64,000 nucleotides of DNA, taken from assembly GCA_028274465.1 (NCBI GenBank), contig CM051456.1:96625050-96689049 (forward strand), given 5' to 3'. The notes under the pieces are model-generated. The model was not told where the DNA came from and made no database searches. It saw only the letters and a program-made list of their open reading frames with translations. Made by a program: the position numbers and the translations under genes. Source of the stretch: Plantago ovata. Lineage: Eukaryota > Streptophyta > Magnoliopsida > Lamiales > Plantaginaceae. Of the stretch, positions 1 through 18,256 are shown one piece after another. Each line of letters starts with the position of its first letter. Position 1 is the first letter of the stretch.

Positions 1-280
1 ATAAGGACTTCAAGGAGATACGTGCGCCATTGTCACATTTTCAAATAAAATAATTTTGTCATTATAACACTATTTTGAAAAACATACATATCAGCATGAA
101 AAGGTACATCAAAACTATGGTTTAAAGTAAAGTAAAATAATATCAATATAAAATAATGAACGATTTTGGTAAAATATGAAAAGGTAGAATGTGTTTATCA
201 AATTCGGGCTCGACAGCTTCAAAAAATCAATTTAAATCGGAGGTGTGTTCAGATATTAATAATCTCATTGTCGATTTAAT

Positions 281-360
281 ACCGCTCCTTCGCACTCTGC
301 TATTGTTATAATATCAAAATTATTTTCGTATGATAATAATAGCATAGCCGAAGGAGCGGT
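281..360. other. Hairpin 1 of a three-hairpin array, miRNA-precursor-like
   Basis: An 80-nt imperfect palindrome. The left arm begins ACCGCTCCTTCG and the right arm ends CGAAGGAGCGGT. About 27 bases pair with a few mismatches, leaving an AT-rich loop of about 25 bases. Size, loop and mismatch density resemble a plant miRNA precursor, but a transposon-derived foldback would look the same. No known miRNA was recognised in the arms. Confidence 0.55.
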
Positions 361-607
361 GTGAAATAAACATTCGAGATCAATCATTTTCATCATTACA
401 CCCTTTTAAAGAGCATACACTATAACATGAAATTAAATAGATGAAATGATAAATATTTAATGAACAAATTGTTGTGTTCAATAAGATACAATATATCTAC
501 CACCGATTCTATTTATCACCATCAAAGGTTATTGTTTCGTGGTCATGTATAAAAAAGATAGTTGTTAACTTGAAAGTAAATCATGTTCAGTTTAATAGAG
601 TATCATC

Positions 608-713
608 GTCTTTTTATACCACTCCTTCGCATGATTCTATTGTTATTAAGATGATTTCTATATTTTTTTTAATAATATTAATAGAATCGCCGAAGGAGTG
701 GTATAAAAATGAC
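608..713. other. Hairpin 2 of the array, homologous to hairpin 1
   Basis: The left arm starts GTCTTTTTATACCACTCC and is mirrored by an arm ending GGAGTGGTATAAAAATGAC. The core (ACCACTCCTTCG) is hairpin 1's core with one base changed. Both arms carry the change, so pairing is kept. The stem is about 40 bp, longer than in hairpin 1. Confidence 0.55.
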
Positions 714-906
714 ATTAGACATTACTATTTTCATCATCACATATACTTTCAGTAATGAATATTTAATGAGAAATAGTGTATAGAGAAATATTATAAATAG
801 TGAAGTGGTGTATAGAGATATAGCAGAAAAGAATTGGTGAAAGTAATAATGTGAGAAGTATATATAGAGAAAGAATGTATAGAGAAATAGTAGTGTTCAG
901 ACAATT

Positions 907-1031
907 CAATCTCACCGTCTTAGATAATCCTGCCAGCTGTCCCCAGAGGTAATATTAACGTGCTATTTCTTAGTCACCATATAATAATGACTCTGAGGTC
1001 AGCAGGCAGCATTATCTTAATGCAAAGATTG
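907..1031. other. Hairpin 3 of the array, divergent core
   Basis: The stem is formed by CAATCT...GATAATCCTGCCAGCTG on the left and CAGCAGGCAGCATTATC...AGATTG on the right, with scattered mismatches. The flank GTGTTCAG...CAATCTCA resembles the flank of hairpin 1, so this is a third copy of the unit with a different stem core. Confidence 0.5.
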
Positions 1032-1662
1032 AAAATTGTTCATCATCACACAATTTATAACATGACACACTTTGGTTAACCATAACATGAATTTTATACA
1101 AAATTGATGAAGTAGTGGTGTTCAGACAATTCGCGACAGGTCAAAAAATGGCTTTTTGTGTGTAATTTACCTATAATGTATTGTATGTTTTACTTGGATA
1201 TCTATAGGTTATTATAATTGTTATAAAATTGGAATTACTCGATATATTGTTATTATAATATTATTTTGTAAACAATTTATGTTATTACGTCATGCAGAAG
1301 ATTGACCGGTCATGCAGAAGATCGACCGGTAATGAAACCTGGATCGTCTGTAATACTGTCACCGAATAATAGTCTGTCAGGTGAACTTGCTAATCGCGTT
1401 TTTTAACATTTGTAACATCTATGTTTTTGGTAGTTGACTTTTGTTTTATATTTTATAATATTATTGATTTATTAATTTTTGTTATACTCTTACAATCGAA
1501 TCACCTTTCTATTTATTGAAATCTTATAAGTTAGAAGTATATTGTACGGAGGCATTGATACATCTATGTGCGTTTTAAAAATATCATTCATTTGATAACT
1601 TATTTATCCTCTTATATTGAATAATTTTTTTTTATTAATTTATATAAGTTGAGAATTATATC

Positions 1663-1693
1663 ATACCGTGGCATCGCCACGGGTATGTACTAG
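1663..1693 (+). mobile_element. Helitron 3' terminus (hairpin plus CTAG)
   Basis: ATACCGTGGC and GCCACGGGTAT form a stem around a short loop, followed a few bases later by CTAG and then T. This is the usual 3' end of plant Helitrons (16-20 nt hairpin, short spacer, CTRR, insertion before T). The element lies to the left. Its 5' end was not found and may be outside the window, so it may include the hairpin array. It is not the 3' end of the RPA/helicase element, whose genes lie downstream on the same strand. Confidence 0.7.
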
Positions 1694-2027
1694 TCTTCCT
1701 AAAAATTCTTTTGATTGCTTCAAATTCTGCATAATCAATTCAATTATTCTTTTGCATTTTTTAGACTTTATATTCGTGCCAACTTATATACGGAAACGAT
1801 ATATATGCCAAAACCAATATATGTGCAAAAAAGGAACGATATATATTCCCAGAGAAACGTTTAAATATATGTCAAAACGATATATATGCCAAAAATCTCA
1901 CTATATATATGCGCTTGCATCTCAGACTCTAATGCAAAATCTTAAGCATACGAAACTGTAATCAGTCGAACAAAGAAAAAAAGAGAAAAAGATAAATCCA
2001 ATTGCTCTTAAGGATATTTGTAAGGAC

Positions 2028-4573
2028 ATGCAGGGTGTCGAGCTTTTCACCGTCACCGTTAAGGTTATCAAGCTTTGGAATTCGTTGGATACAAACAAGA
2101 ACCCACTCGGGGTTGAGGCTATTTTAGTTGATAATGAGGTGATTATTATTATGCGTTCCTTTAGTATGTTTTGTTGTTTGTGGTAACAAGCACTAATTTG
2201 TGGTTTGTTTTAATAATATAGGGCACCTTGATTCAAGGCACGTCTTCGAAGAGAATGTTGAAGTTTTTAACCAAAAGGCTTAAGGAGGGAGAAACATATA
2301 GAATCAGCAAGTTTGATGTGGAGGAAAATACTCCACCAAAGTATCAGAAGGGGAGGGTCAATCACGGGACAAGGCTCGTGATGTGTTATGGTGCTGAATT
2401 TACCCAGTGTAGGCCGGATCTCAGCATTCTGACTAACGGTATCAATTTGGTTGCTTATCATGACATCAACGATTCTGATCCACAGTTTTATGTTGGTGAG
2501 ATGTTCTACTTAGCCATATCTTAATTTGTTCAGTAGTAAAAATTATATATGTATATGTCATTTCGAAAATTTATACTTATTGATTTGCATGTTCAATATT
2601 CTTTTTAAATTTTATGTGTATGCTGTGGTGCTCCAATATTTTCAAATGTATATGTACCGTATTTTTTTGGTCGTTTAGCTCATGAACTTCTAATTTGTAC
2701 ACTCTTGCAATCTATCACATCCTTTTAATCAATCAATATTATACTTTGTTTATGAGCTCTGCCTAAAACCGTTGTACCCCGTGCCTCCTCCCTTCCTATA
2801 TCATACAGATGTTATTGGACAAGTCACGAGTAGAAGTGATGTTACCTTTGTCGAGAAGATGCGTGCTCGCAAAATTGATGTTGAGCTTCGAGACGATAGG
2901 TACCTATTTTAGTATAAATACAGTATACTTTAATAGCTAATATGTTGTTTTCTAGCTTACAAATATATTTTTATTTTTTTATAGCAATGTCACTATTAAG
3001 GCTGTGCTATGGGAGTCTTATGCTGATAGGATCATTGAGTTGGCCCCTGCTAGCGGAAATGTTGAGCCGAGAATTGTTATTATTCTTCAATTTGCTCTTA
3101 AGAATTCATATCAGTAAGTAAAAAGTCTTTCTAACCCATGCGCTGATTCATTTACGGATTTATAAGTTTATGATTTATGAGTTCAAATTTTATGTGAAAA
3201 CAGATGAGACACGTGTTCAAACCGCTTATCATGCAACCAAGCTTTACATCAACGCTGATCTTCCTGAATTCCATGAGTTCAACATAAAGTGAGTTAATTT
3301 GTAGTTTACATGAAGTTAAATTGATATCTTATATCTTTCCTATCTATTGTCGAGTTTCAATTGTTTTAGGAAAAAGGACAATGAAGGTAATTCGGTCACG
3401 TATCTCACTGCTGACCCTAGGTCATTAAGACCTGACGAGTGGCTCAACATGGACATGCACAGGACTGCTAGGCAAATTAAGGATTGCACGACGGTATGTT
3501 CTATTAGGTTTGGTGAAGATGTACAATATCATTTATAATTTTTCGAGTAAAACTTATGAAGTAAATTTGGTTTGGACAGGCTAGTTCCTACATCACCTTT
3601 GTTTGCTTTCAAAAGGTTGATGAGATGTCTCCTTGGTACTATATGTCGTGCTCTTCGTGCAATGGAAATGCGAAGAAGTCTCAAGTTGGTGAACCGTGCA
3701 ATAGCATCAAGTGTGCTGGTCAGCCAATCAAAGCTCTCATTCCCAAGTAATCTCCTTCATCAAGTTTATATGATAGTTTCCATATACTTATTGAATCAAT
3801 TGATTTATGATCTAAATTTTTATTTATTATCAAATATAGGTTCCGAGTGAAATTCATAGCTAGAGGTGCTAAGGAAGAGAGATTTTACGTTGTTGTGTTT
3901 GATGAAATGATGATGAAGTTTATCAAGAAAACGTGCCAGTAGGTTTATGATGAATGGAAAGAGGTATATTTATTCCATCTATATATCTATATTTATCTAT
4001 AAGCATTCAAGAGCGTGTTTGTCATTTTATTTGATATGTCCCTCAAACAGGAGGATGATGAGGATATGATACCAATGGACTTCTCCGTGATGCTGCACCG
4101 TGATTACCTTACTAAAGTGAGAATCACGGAGTATAACTTGAAGGGTGACAAGTTTAAAGAGTTAGCATTGATGTGATGACCAATGATGTTGATATTCTCA
4201 GGGAGTACGTTAGCATTAGCATTGAGGTATTTTCTGTTGTCATTCGTAGAATAAAACGAATTATTATTATTATGGAATATTATTATTATTGTTAATGTTA
4301 TGATTATCTTATTATGAGATGTTTCAATATCCTAACTCTATGTTTTATTCTCTGATATACCACAATGGCGTGTCCAGTTTTAAGTACAATTCGGTTGTAG
4401 GGAAGGGCAAGAAAAAGGTGGTTCTAGATGGACCTGAAAATGCTAGCAATGATACTGAAGGCTTCGTCACACCTTGCAAACGTACTTCGTCTTTTGATAG
4501 TGATGATGAGGATGTCAACACTGGTACTCAGAAATCGAGCAGCAGGATTAAGGCTATCAAAATGGAGAAATAA
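2028..4573 (+). pseudogene. Helitron RPA70-like single-strand DNA-binding protein, degenerate
   Basis: At least nine exons can be followed by in-frame GT...AG joins: about 2028-2138, 2222-2495, 2809-2899, 2986-3114, then near 3205-3290, 3370-3492, 3580-3749, 3841 onward, and a last one ending at 4573. The first exons encode an OB-fold region (VELFTVTVKVIKLWNS...GTLIQGT). The exon near 3580 has a zinc-finger pattern of the RPA70 C-terminal domain (CSSCNGN...CNSIKCAG). The tail is acidic and basic (SFDSDDEDVN...IKAIKMEK). Decay: an in-frame TAG just after KKTCQ near 3940 and a frameshift near 4160, after which SIDVMTNDVDILREY continues in another frame. The reading frame stays open upstream of 2028 but has no ATG, so the start is uncertain. 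Role by family: coats single-stranded DNA during transposition. Confidence 0.75.
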
Positions 4574-5285
4574 TTTTTTTCTTCGTAATTTCCCTTTGAA
4601 CTTATATTGAACAATTTGGTGTTTATGGTTTTAAGTTGGACATGTTTGTTTAAATTTTGTTTTTGGACTGATTTGATATTGCGTCTATATGGTCATGTCG
4701 AACCATAGCATTTTGGATATTGCTGGTGATTTGCTGTTTTTTATCACCCATTTTTCGTTTTGAAGTAGTATATGACCATGTTGAGGTTGCAATGATACAT
4801 CATTGTTCAATATTTGTGTTTCTATGTTTTGTTTTCTCTCTTTTTTCTTTTTTTTAGCAGGTGAGGTCGATTGCAGTCTATGTCAAGTCGTTAAGGAATC
4901 ATATAATCTACGCTATTTTTTCGTATGGTGGTGTTGAAGTTGTACAGACTTGAGACTTTGGAGTTGTTTTTTAGCATTGAATCGATGAAGTTGGAGAACC
5001 CTTATGTTATTGAATTTGAGTTGTATTCGAATATTAAATATGATTTAGTTAAATTTTAATTATGTATTATGCACTTTGAAATTGAATAAGACTTTTAATT
5101 TGTAAATTGATGGTGGAAGTTCTTTTTTTGTGTCTTATGATCATGTTAGTTTGGAATAATTAAAAGCTTATAATACGTTGGTAAAGACTTCTTGGAACGA
5201 ACATTGTTCCATTGAATCGTTGTATTGATTTTTTATTGACAATATATAATTCGTACATAACGAAAGTTCTTTTACTAATTCTTAT
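4574..5285. other. Spacer between Helitron genes, no gene seen
   Basis: AT-rich sequence after the RPA stop codon. A pyrimidine tract ending in CAG near 4830-4860 could belong to a 3' intron, but no coding exon was recognised. Confidence 0.4.
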
Positions 5286-6926
5286 TGTTGGTCCCTTTAA
5301 ACAACAAGAAAAGACTAGGGGGGGTGAATAGTCTTTTCAAACTTTCGTCGTTTAAAATTTTCTCAGCAAGTACTTATTACTTTTCAGTAATGAGTTTGCT
5401 GATACTTAACTTTCTCAGCAAGCGTAAGTTACTTTACAGTAGCTTGGTTTGCTGATACTTAAAAGCAGAGAGCGGAAGTCTTTGATACAATAAGTGTTCT
5501 TTCAGTAAGTAAAGGTTTCAGCAAGTGAAGTGAGTGACTGTGTATAGACAGATATAATTTGCTGAAAGCTAAATACAGTAAGTAAATCACACAAACACTT
5601 TTATAGTGGTATCTGAGAGTGGCGTAATCTCTCAACTAATCCACTTCGTCCTTTCTAGGACTGAATCCACTAAGATATGATTGAGGTTCCTTACAATCTC
5701 CTATCTAAAGCGATTCAACAGAAACTAAAGCGCACTTGCTTTGTCTCCAACCTAAACTAGAGAACTCAACCTTGTTCTCCACCTAACTTGGTACTTTTAA
5801 TCAGCAAATCTATGTTCGATTAAGTTCCCCCTGAATATCACGCCTGAAAGGGTGTATTTTCAGTTAGAGAGTTTTGGGGTGAGATGACTTAATTATAACT
5901 TATTCAGTTACAACAAGTAATCTAAGAAACACAACTTGGAATACTTTGCAGTAAACAAGTTTGATTGTTTCTGGTGTCAAGACTTGTTCTTGTTCGAAAG
6001 AAAGAACACTTAACTAATTTCTTAGCCGAGTTTGTTCTACTTCTTCACAAGTAGCTTTTTCAAGCTTTAAGTCTTGGAACGGATCAATGGCAGTAAGAGT
6101 GTTTGAAGGTTTGTGAGTTTTAAGCACAAGTGAGAGTTTGATCACGTTGTTGACACTCTTCAACTCTTTGCCGGATGACCTCTATTTATAGTGCAAGTAA
6201 GGAGCCGTTTGAATTTCAAATCCTAAGGCTTTTGCTCCTTTACATGTCACTATCTTGCTTTTGTACTTTCAGCAGCGTCTTTGTTTGTCTTCTAGTCTTC
6301 ATGTCCTTCGTGTGCATGCTTTGCATTAAATGCACATTTGAATAGAATTCAAACAGTAGCATTGGAGCGAAAATTCACGTACATTCAGCAAGAGGTCACA
6401 TATGTTCCATCAGCAAGTGGTCAGTCTCAGTTTCAGCAAGCACAACCTACTCTGTCTTTCAGATTTTCACTTATGCAATGCTGTTGCTGAATTTCCACTT
6501 TCTGAGCAACACGTGCCTTTGTAGATACCAGTCTTCAGCAATCTTCTAGTCTTCAGATCTTCAAATTCTTCAAGTCTTCAGATCTTCAAAAGTCTTCAAG
6601 ATTCTGAGCGGTTTCTATTTGCTTCAATAATTTGTTTGTAATAAACAAAGTATATCTTCAGCAAATGCTTCAATAGGATATTTTCTTTTCAGAAAATAAG
6701 ATACATCATAAGCTAAGCATCAATAAGTTATTTTCTTATCAGAAATAAAATACATCATACGCAAAAGAAATAACTTATCTAGCACCTAACTAAGTCATCA
6801 GCAAACGTTCCTCTTTTACAATGTCCTTAAAATTCTAAATTCCTATGGACCTTAAGAGTACTAATTACTGGACTTTCCTTAATTTAGCATGATTAATTGC
6901 TCATCAAAATTACAAGTTTCCTAACA
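5286..6926 (-). mobile_element. Solo LTR in the Helitron, probably Copia
   Basis: A 1641-bp block starts TGTTGGTCCC and ends TTCCTAACA, flanked by the 5-bp duplication CTTAT (5281-5285 and 6927-6931). On the minus strand it would begin TGTTAGGAA and carries a TATA-like TATAAATAG near 6185, so it is read as a minus-strand LTR. No internal region or second LTR is present, as expected after recombination between LTRs. The Copia (SIRE/Maximus-like) assignment rests on LTR style only. Confidence 0.7.
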
Positions 6927-6931
6927 CTTAT

Positions 6932-7533
6932 GCACATATATGGATTTTCACTAATTCTTAAGCATATTCAATGTTCGATTTTTCTGAGCTTCATAACTTG
7001 ATCATTCATCTGCATACACTTCATCAACACTCAACTTTTAGAAATATGTTTTGTCATTTTGTTTTAACTTAAGAAAGGTCTTTAAATTATATTACTCGAT
7101 AAGAAACAGCGCAATTCGCAAAACAATGTTATTTATTAACATCATACGTACACAAGACCGGACATATAAGTAAATCAGGATTTCAAAAATAATTATTGGT
7201 TACGTATTCAAAGTTCACTCGAATTTGATAGGCCATGTTTACACCGGAAGAATTTTTGATGCAATGTTTGATTTGATATTATTCGATGTTGATTATTTCC
7301 GAATCTACTATATACTTAGCATATATATTCGCTAGCATTTTCCAAGATTTGCAAAGTAATTTTAGTAAGTAGCAATAGTACTTATGATTGTGTTTATTAT
7401 TCAGTATATATGACATATTTAGAATCGAAAATGTCAATGGCAGATCTGTTTGTGTGTATAGATCATTGATAGAGGGATATATTTCTCTAAATTGTTTTCT
7501 TCTCTTAATCAGTTTATGCATACAGGTTTCTCC
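6932..7533. other. Leader region of the Helitron Rep/helicase gene
   Basis: Helitron sequence resumes after the solo LTR. A probable intron acceptor (TACAG at 7521-7525) lies eight bases before the ATG at 7534. Nothing else was recognised. Confidence 0.35.
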
Positions 7534-14825
<7,292 letters not shown>

Positions 14826-16068
14826 AATTTGCGATGAATGGTCCTTTGTATTTCCATTGCTATACATTGATTATGAATTTTCTACTTTTAACTTGAATTA
14901 CTTCATTATAATACGTTACTTTACTTAAATATTTTTTTACGATTATCTTTAAATAATCTTTTCTTTAATAAATATAAGATAAGAATTAACCAATAAAGCA
15001 TATGGGCTTTTCAGGTATTGATCACTGCTGATCGACAACACCATCCACTTCCATGGTCTAACTTGATCACATGAGAAGATTGAAGGAGGCGAGAGTTTGA
15101 AGAGAAGCCTGCAACTTTTGTTTAGGTTTCATGAACAACTTCCAAAAAAAAGGGAGGTGTTACTTCTGATTTAGTTGGCAGGAAAGAATTTTAACATTTA
15201 AAATACTTGGGCCATGTTACCGAAGAAATTGAGTTTGTTTTCTTTCTAAAGGACTTGAATTGGAAAGCTATAATGAAAATAATGAAAATAACTAATTGGG
15301 TTAAAAGTATAGTAATTCGTAGAGAATGATATTAACACGCCCTCACTTTTAATCGTAAATAATAAACCAACCGGGCAGAATATGGAAGGAATGAGAGTAC
15401 TCTACAGTATACAGCACGTAAGAAGCGGTGGACTTAAAGAAAGGGCTGGTAAATGAAATAAAAATGGGACTTTTATGTGCTTTGCCACTTTCAACTATAT
15501 GTATCACCTTTGAACAAAACAAACAACGATTCAAAAAAAGAAGTTAATGGTTACTTCCACTAATCACGGAGATTATTTGTTAATTAAACACGAGTGTATG
15601 TGTGTAATCATAAAAGTACATTACAATGGTCAATGGGAATATCACACCCTGGCCTACCTATAAAGTTGAAGTCTATAAAAAACAAAAGCAACTTTCTTTT
15701 CGAAAACAAAAGCAACTTTCTTTTCGCAGGGGTTAGACTAAATTTCTCTTTTAATCTTCCCATCGAAATCCAAATCTTTTTTTAAGTTTGTGCGGTTACT
15801 CCGTCTAACGTAGGTGTATTTTCTGCATTGGTCATGTATTCTAAAATTGCTTCATAAACTCGATTAACTCTAAAGTTTTCTGAATGAATTTTTTCAAAAA
15901 TAAATGTGCACTTATTAGTATAAATAGCGTTTTTAACCCATTTAAACTTTCTTGGTATTTTACAAATTCTTAAATCAATCACTTCCTTCTATTATTATAC
16001 TTGCTCCACATTCATTTATGTATGAAGTATTCCTCGATACAATGTCTATATAATTATTAAAACATCCA
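14826..16068. other. AT-rich stretch, no gene recognised
   Basis: Sequence after the helicase stop. A short direct repeat (AAACAAAAGCAACTTTCTTTTCG, two copies near 15680-15726) is the only structure noted. No Helitron 3' hairpin with CTRR was found here. TCTATATAATTATTAAAA near 16044 resembles a Helitron 5' start but stands alone. Confidence 0.4.
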
Positions 16069-16709
16069 ATAATGTAACGCAACGTCTCATAAGAGACTGT
16101 CTCTTTTTAAGTAATATAGAGACCAGACTAATATGCAATTTACCAAAATCTTATAATCAACCCAAAAATTCGGTGGCAAAGGTGTTATAACCTGTAAACC
16201 TAAGGTCCTGTTAGCAAATTACCCTTATTCCTTCTTCTAAAATCTAAATCAAATACATACCGGTAAAACAGACAACCCCCTTTTCTTCCTTCTTTATCTC
16301 TCTTGTCGCTCTGAATATCCCCTTCAATTAGCTTCGATCCAAGAAGATCCAAATGTCCCGTGAAGATCCGTAGATTCCGCCATGACAAGGGAGGAACTGT
16401 GGTGGCGATTTTTCATCGTTGGTGGAGAGGCTGATGATCTAACTTTCACAGTTTGGTTCTCAAAATCGTTGAGATTTGATGAATCTGCGACTGATGAGAA
16501 ATACTCTATATTGTATTGATTAGGTGATCCAAAACTTGTTCGTAGGTGTCTTCAATATGCTCATACTTGGTTGTCGATAACAGGAGGCGCAGGCAGCATC
16601 AAAGGAATCATGAGCTTTAGGTAATTCAGTTGCCTGTTGATTTAGGGATGAAAATTTGGAGTAAACTTGTTTTCACTGCAAGATTTGTTTAGGTTGTAAT
16701 CTGTATATG

Positions 16710-17060
16710 GGCCACGTTGTTGTTGTTATTTGCATCTAGAGTTATGTGGATATGTGTTTGAATCGAAGTTTGTTGGTGATAGATGTTAGCTTTTACATCT
16801 AGATGTAGATTTATATTCATCTCATGAATTTTTTACGTTCAACGATATTTTCCATGTTCTATACAATATTGTCCATGTTCTAGCCAATATTGTCCATGTT
16901 CTGACCGATATGCTCACTGTTTTTAATGCTCTGTTTTTTCAACTGTTTCTATGAAAAATTGACCTCTGCGATATACACTATGTTCTCAGTAATATAACCC
17001 ATGTTCTCAACATTATTGTCCATGTTCTAAACAATACTACCTTTGTTGTTTCCCCCTTTG
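16710..17060. repeat. Left subterminal inverted repeat
   Basis: This arm matches the reverse complement of about 24425-24780, including the blocks GTGTTTGAATCGAAGTTTG, TCATGAATTTTTTACG and several ATTGTCCATGTTCT units. The arms have diverged at about one base in ten by eye. Confidence 0.75.
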
Positions 17061-17079
17061 GTTTTCGTGGTGTTGTTAT

Positions 17080-18256
17080 TGATGAACTGGAATTTGTTAG
17101 ACTCAAGTAATCAAATAAATTTGTTTTTAGCCAAATGCAATTCACAACTACAACGAAAACGGTAGTGTAGCAGTAAAATAACCTCGAGTGTCGATCTCTA
17201 AGGACTATAACTAGCTTTATCTAATTTAACTTAAACTATAAACTCAACAAACGACTTAGCACAGATTTTTCTTATCAAGATAATGGAAGTTAGTGATAGT
17301 ATGATCATTCAAAGCATAGCAGGTTAATAATCATGCATGAAGTACCCGATCGTTTTGCATAGAAATCTAAGATCATGAATTGTCCAATGTATTCCGTTCA
17401 ATTCAACACTACGAAGATAGAGGGCTTAGATAGATCAAAGAAATAAAGCAATAACTCAAAGTCTGATTCGTCATGCATAATTAAGAACCCTCGCTAAGAA
17501 ATCACATACTATCACCAACGATAGATTTAGCTACTCATAGATGTCATGCAATCAACATAAATCAAAGCAAGATTGAATGAAAACATGTTGAAAGATATAA
17601 ATATAAATTGAAAAATCGTGAGATACAATGTTACCGACGAAGTTGTCAATCTCCGAAGAATCGCGAACTCACAAGCTCCAAATTGATAAGAAAAATAATC
17701 TCCTATGCTAAGAATTCCCAGAACAGGCTCTGGAGAATTCCTATCTAAAACTAATGAGAAAGGTATGAAAAAAGGTCTGAAAAAGTATGAAAAAACGTAG
17801 AGAAACTGCAACTATATGTAGGAGTTCGGAACGCGTGGGGAGAGTCGCCCCAGACACCGGGGGAACCGCCTGGTGTGGGGCGAACCGCCCCACATCCCGG
17901 GCGAACCGCCCGGGAGCTCTTGTCGGCGAGGAACGCGTTTTTGGATTTCTTTTCCTTTTCGAACTCGGATTTTGCCTTCTAGTGACCTTTAAGCCTTGAA
18001 ACTCGACCCCTAGACTTCAAATCCCATCCGGAACCTTCTAGATACTTCAAAAATGTCCTCGGAACACCGATTCTTCATTCTCTTCAATATAATTGCCCGG
18101 AAAACACGTTTTTCTCCTAAAACCTGAAAAATGCAAACTAAAGGGAAACGTGACACTATTCTAATAAAATGCACTATAATATGGCTAAATTAACATAGAG
18201 GATAGCAAAATTGGTGAAAAAAGACTCGAATGAAGGTGTAAAATACACGTTCATCA
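17080..18256 (-). repeat. LTR (3' in element orientation) of the Gypsy-type element
   Basis: TG...CA-bounded, about 1.18 kb, very similar to the copy at 22188-23372. Both hold a GC-rich patch of GGGCGAACCGCC-like units (17830-17925 here) that stands out from the AT-rich surroundings. Confidence 0.85.

Larger units (their letters stand above)
240..1130. repeat. Tandem array of about 310-bp hairpin-bearing units
   Basis: Each unit starts near a GTTCAG motif (about 248, 590, 894, and again 1108), carries one hairpin, and is followed by TTTTCATCATNACA-like sequence. Units 1 and 3 also share a TAACATGAA segment. The units are diverged, so the array is old or evolving. Confidence 0.45.

Noticed and set aside
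1668-1961. 97-residue open frame at the start of the Helitron region
   Set aside because: It begins inside the Helitron terminal hairpin and has no recognisable motif. The repeated TATATGCCAAAA words look like spacer or promoter DNA.
16044-16061. TCTATATAATTATTAAAA as a Helitron 5' end
   Set aside because: The match is good in style but short and AT-rich, and no hairpin-CTRR end was found downstream to pair with it.
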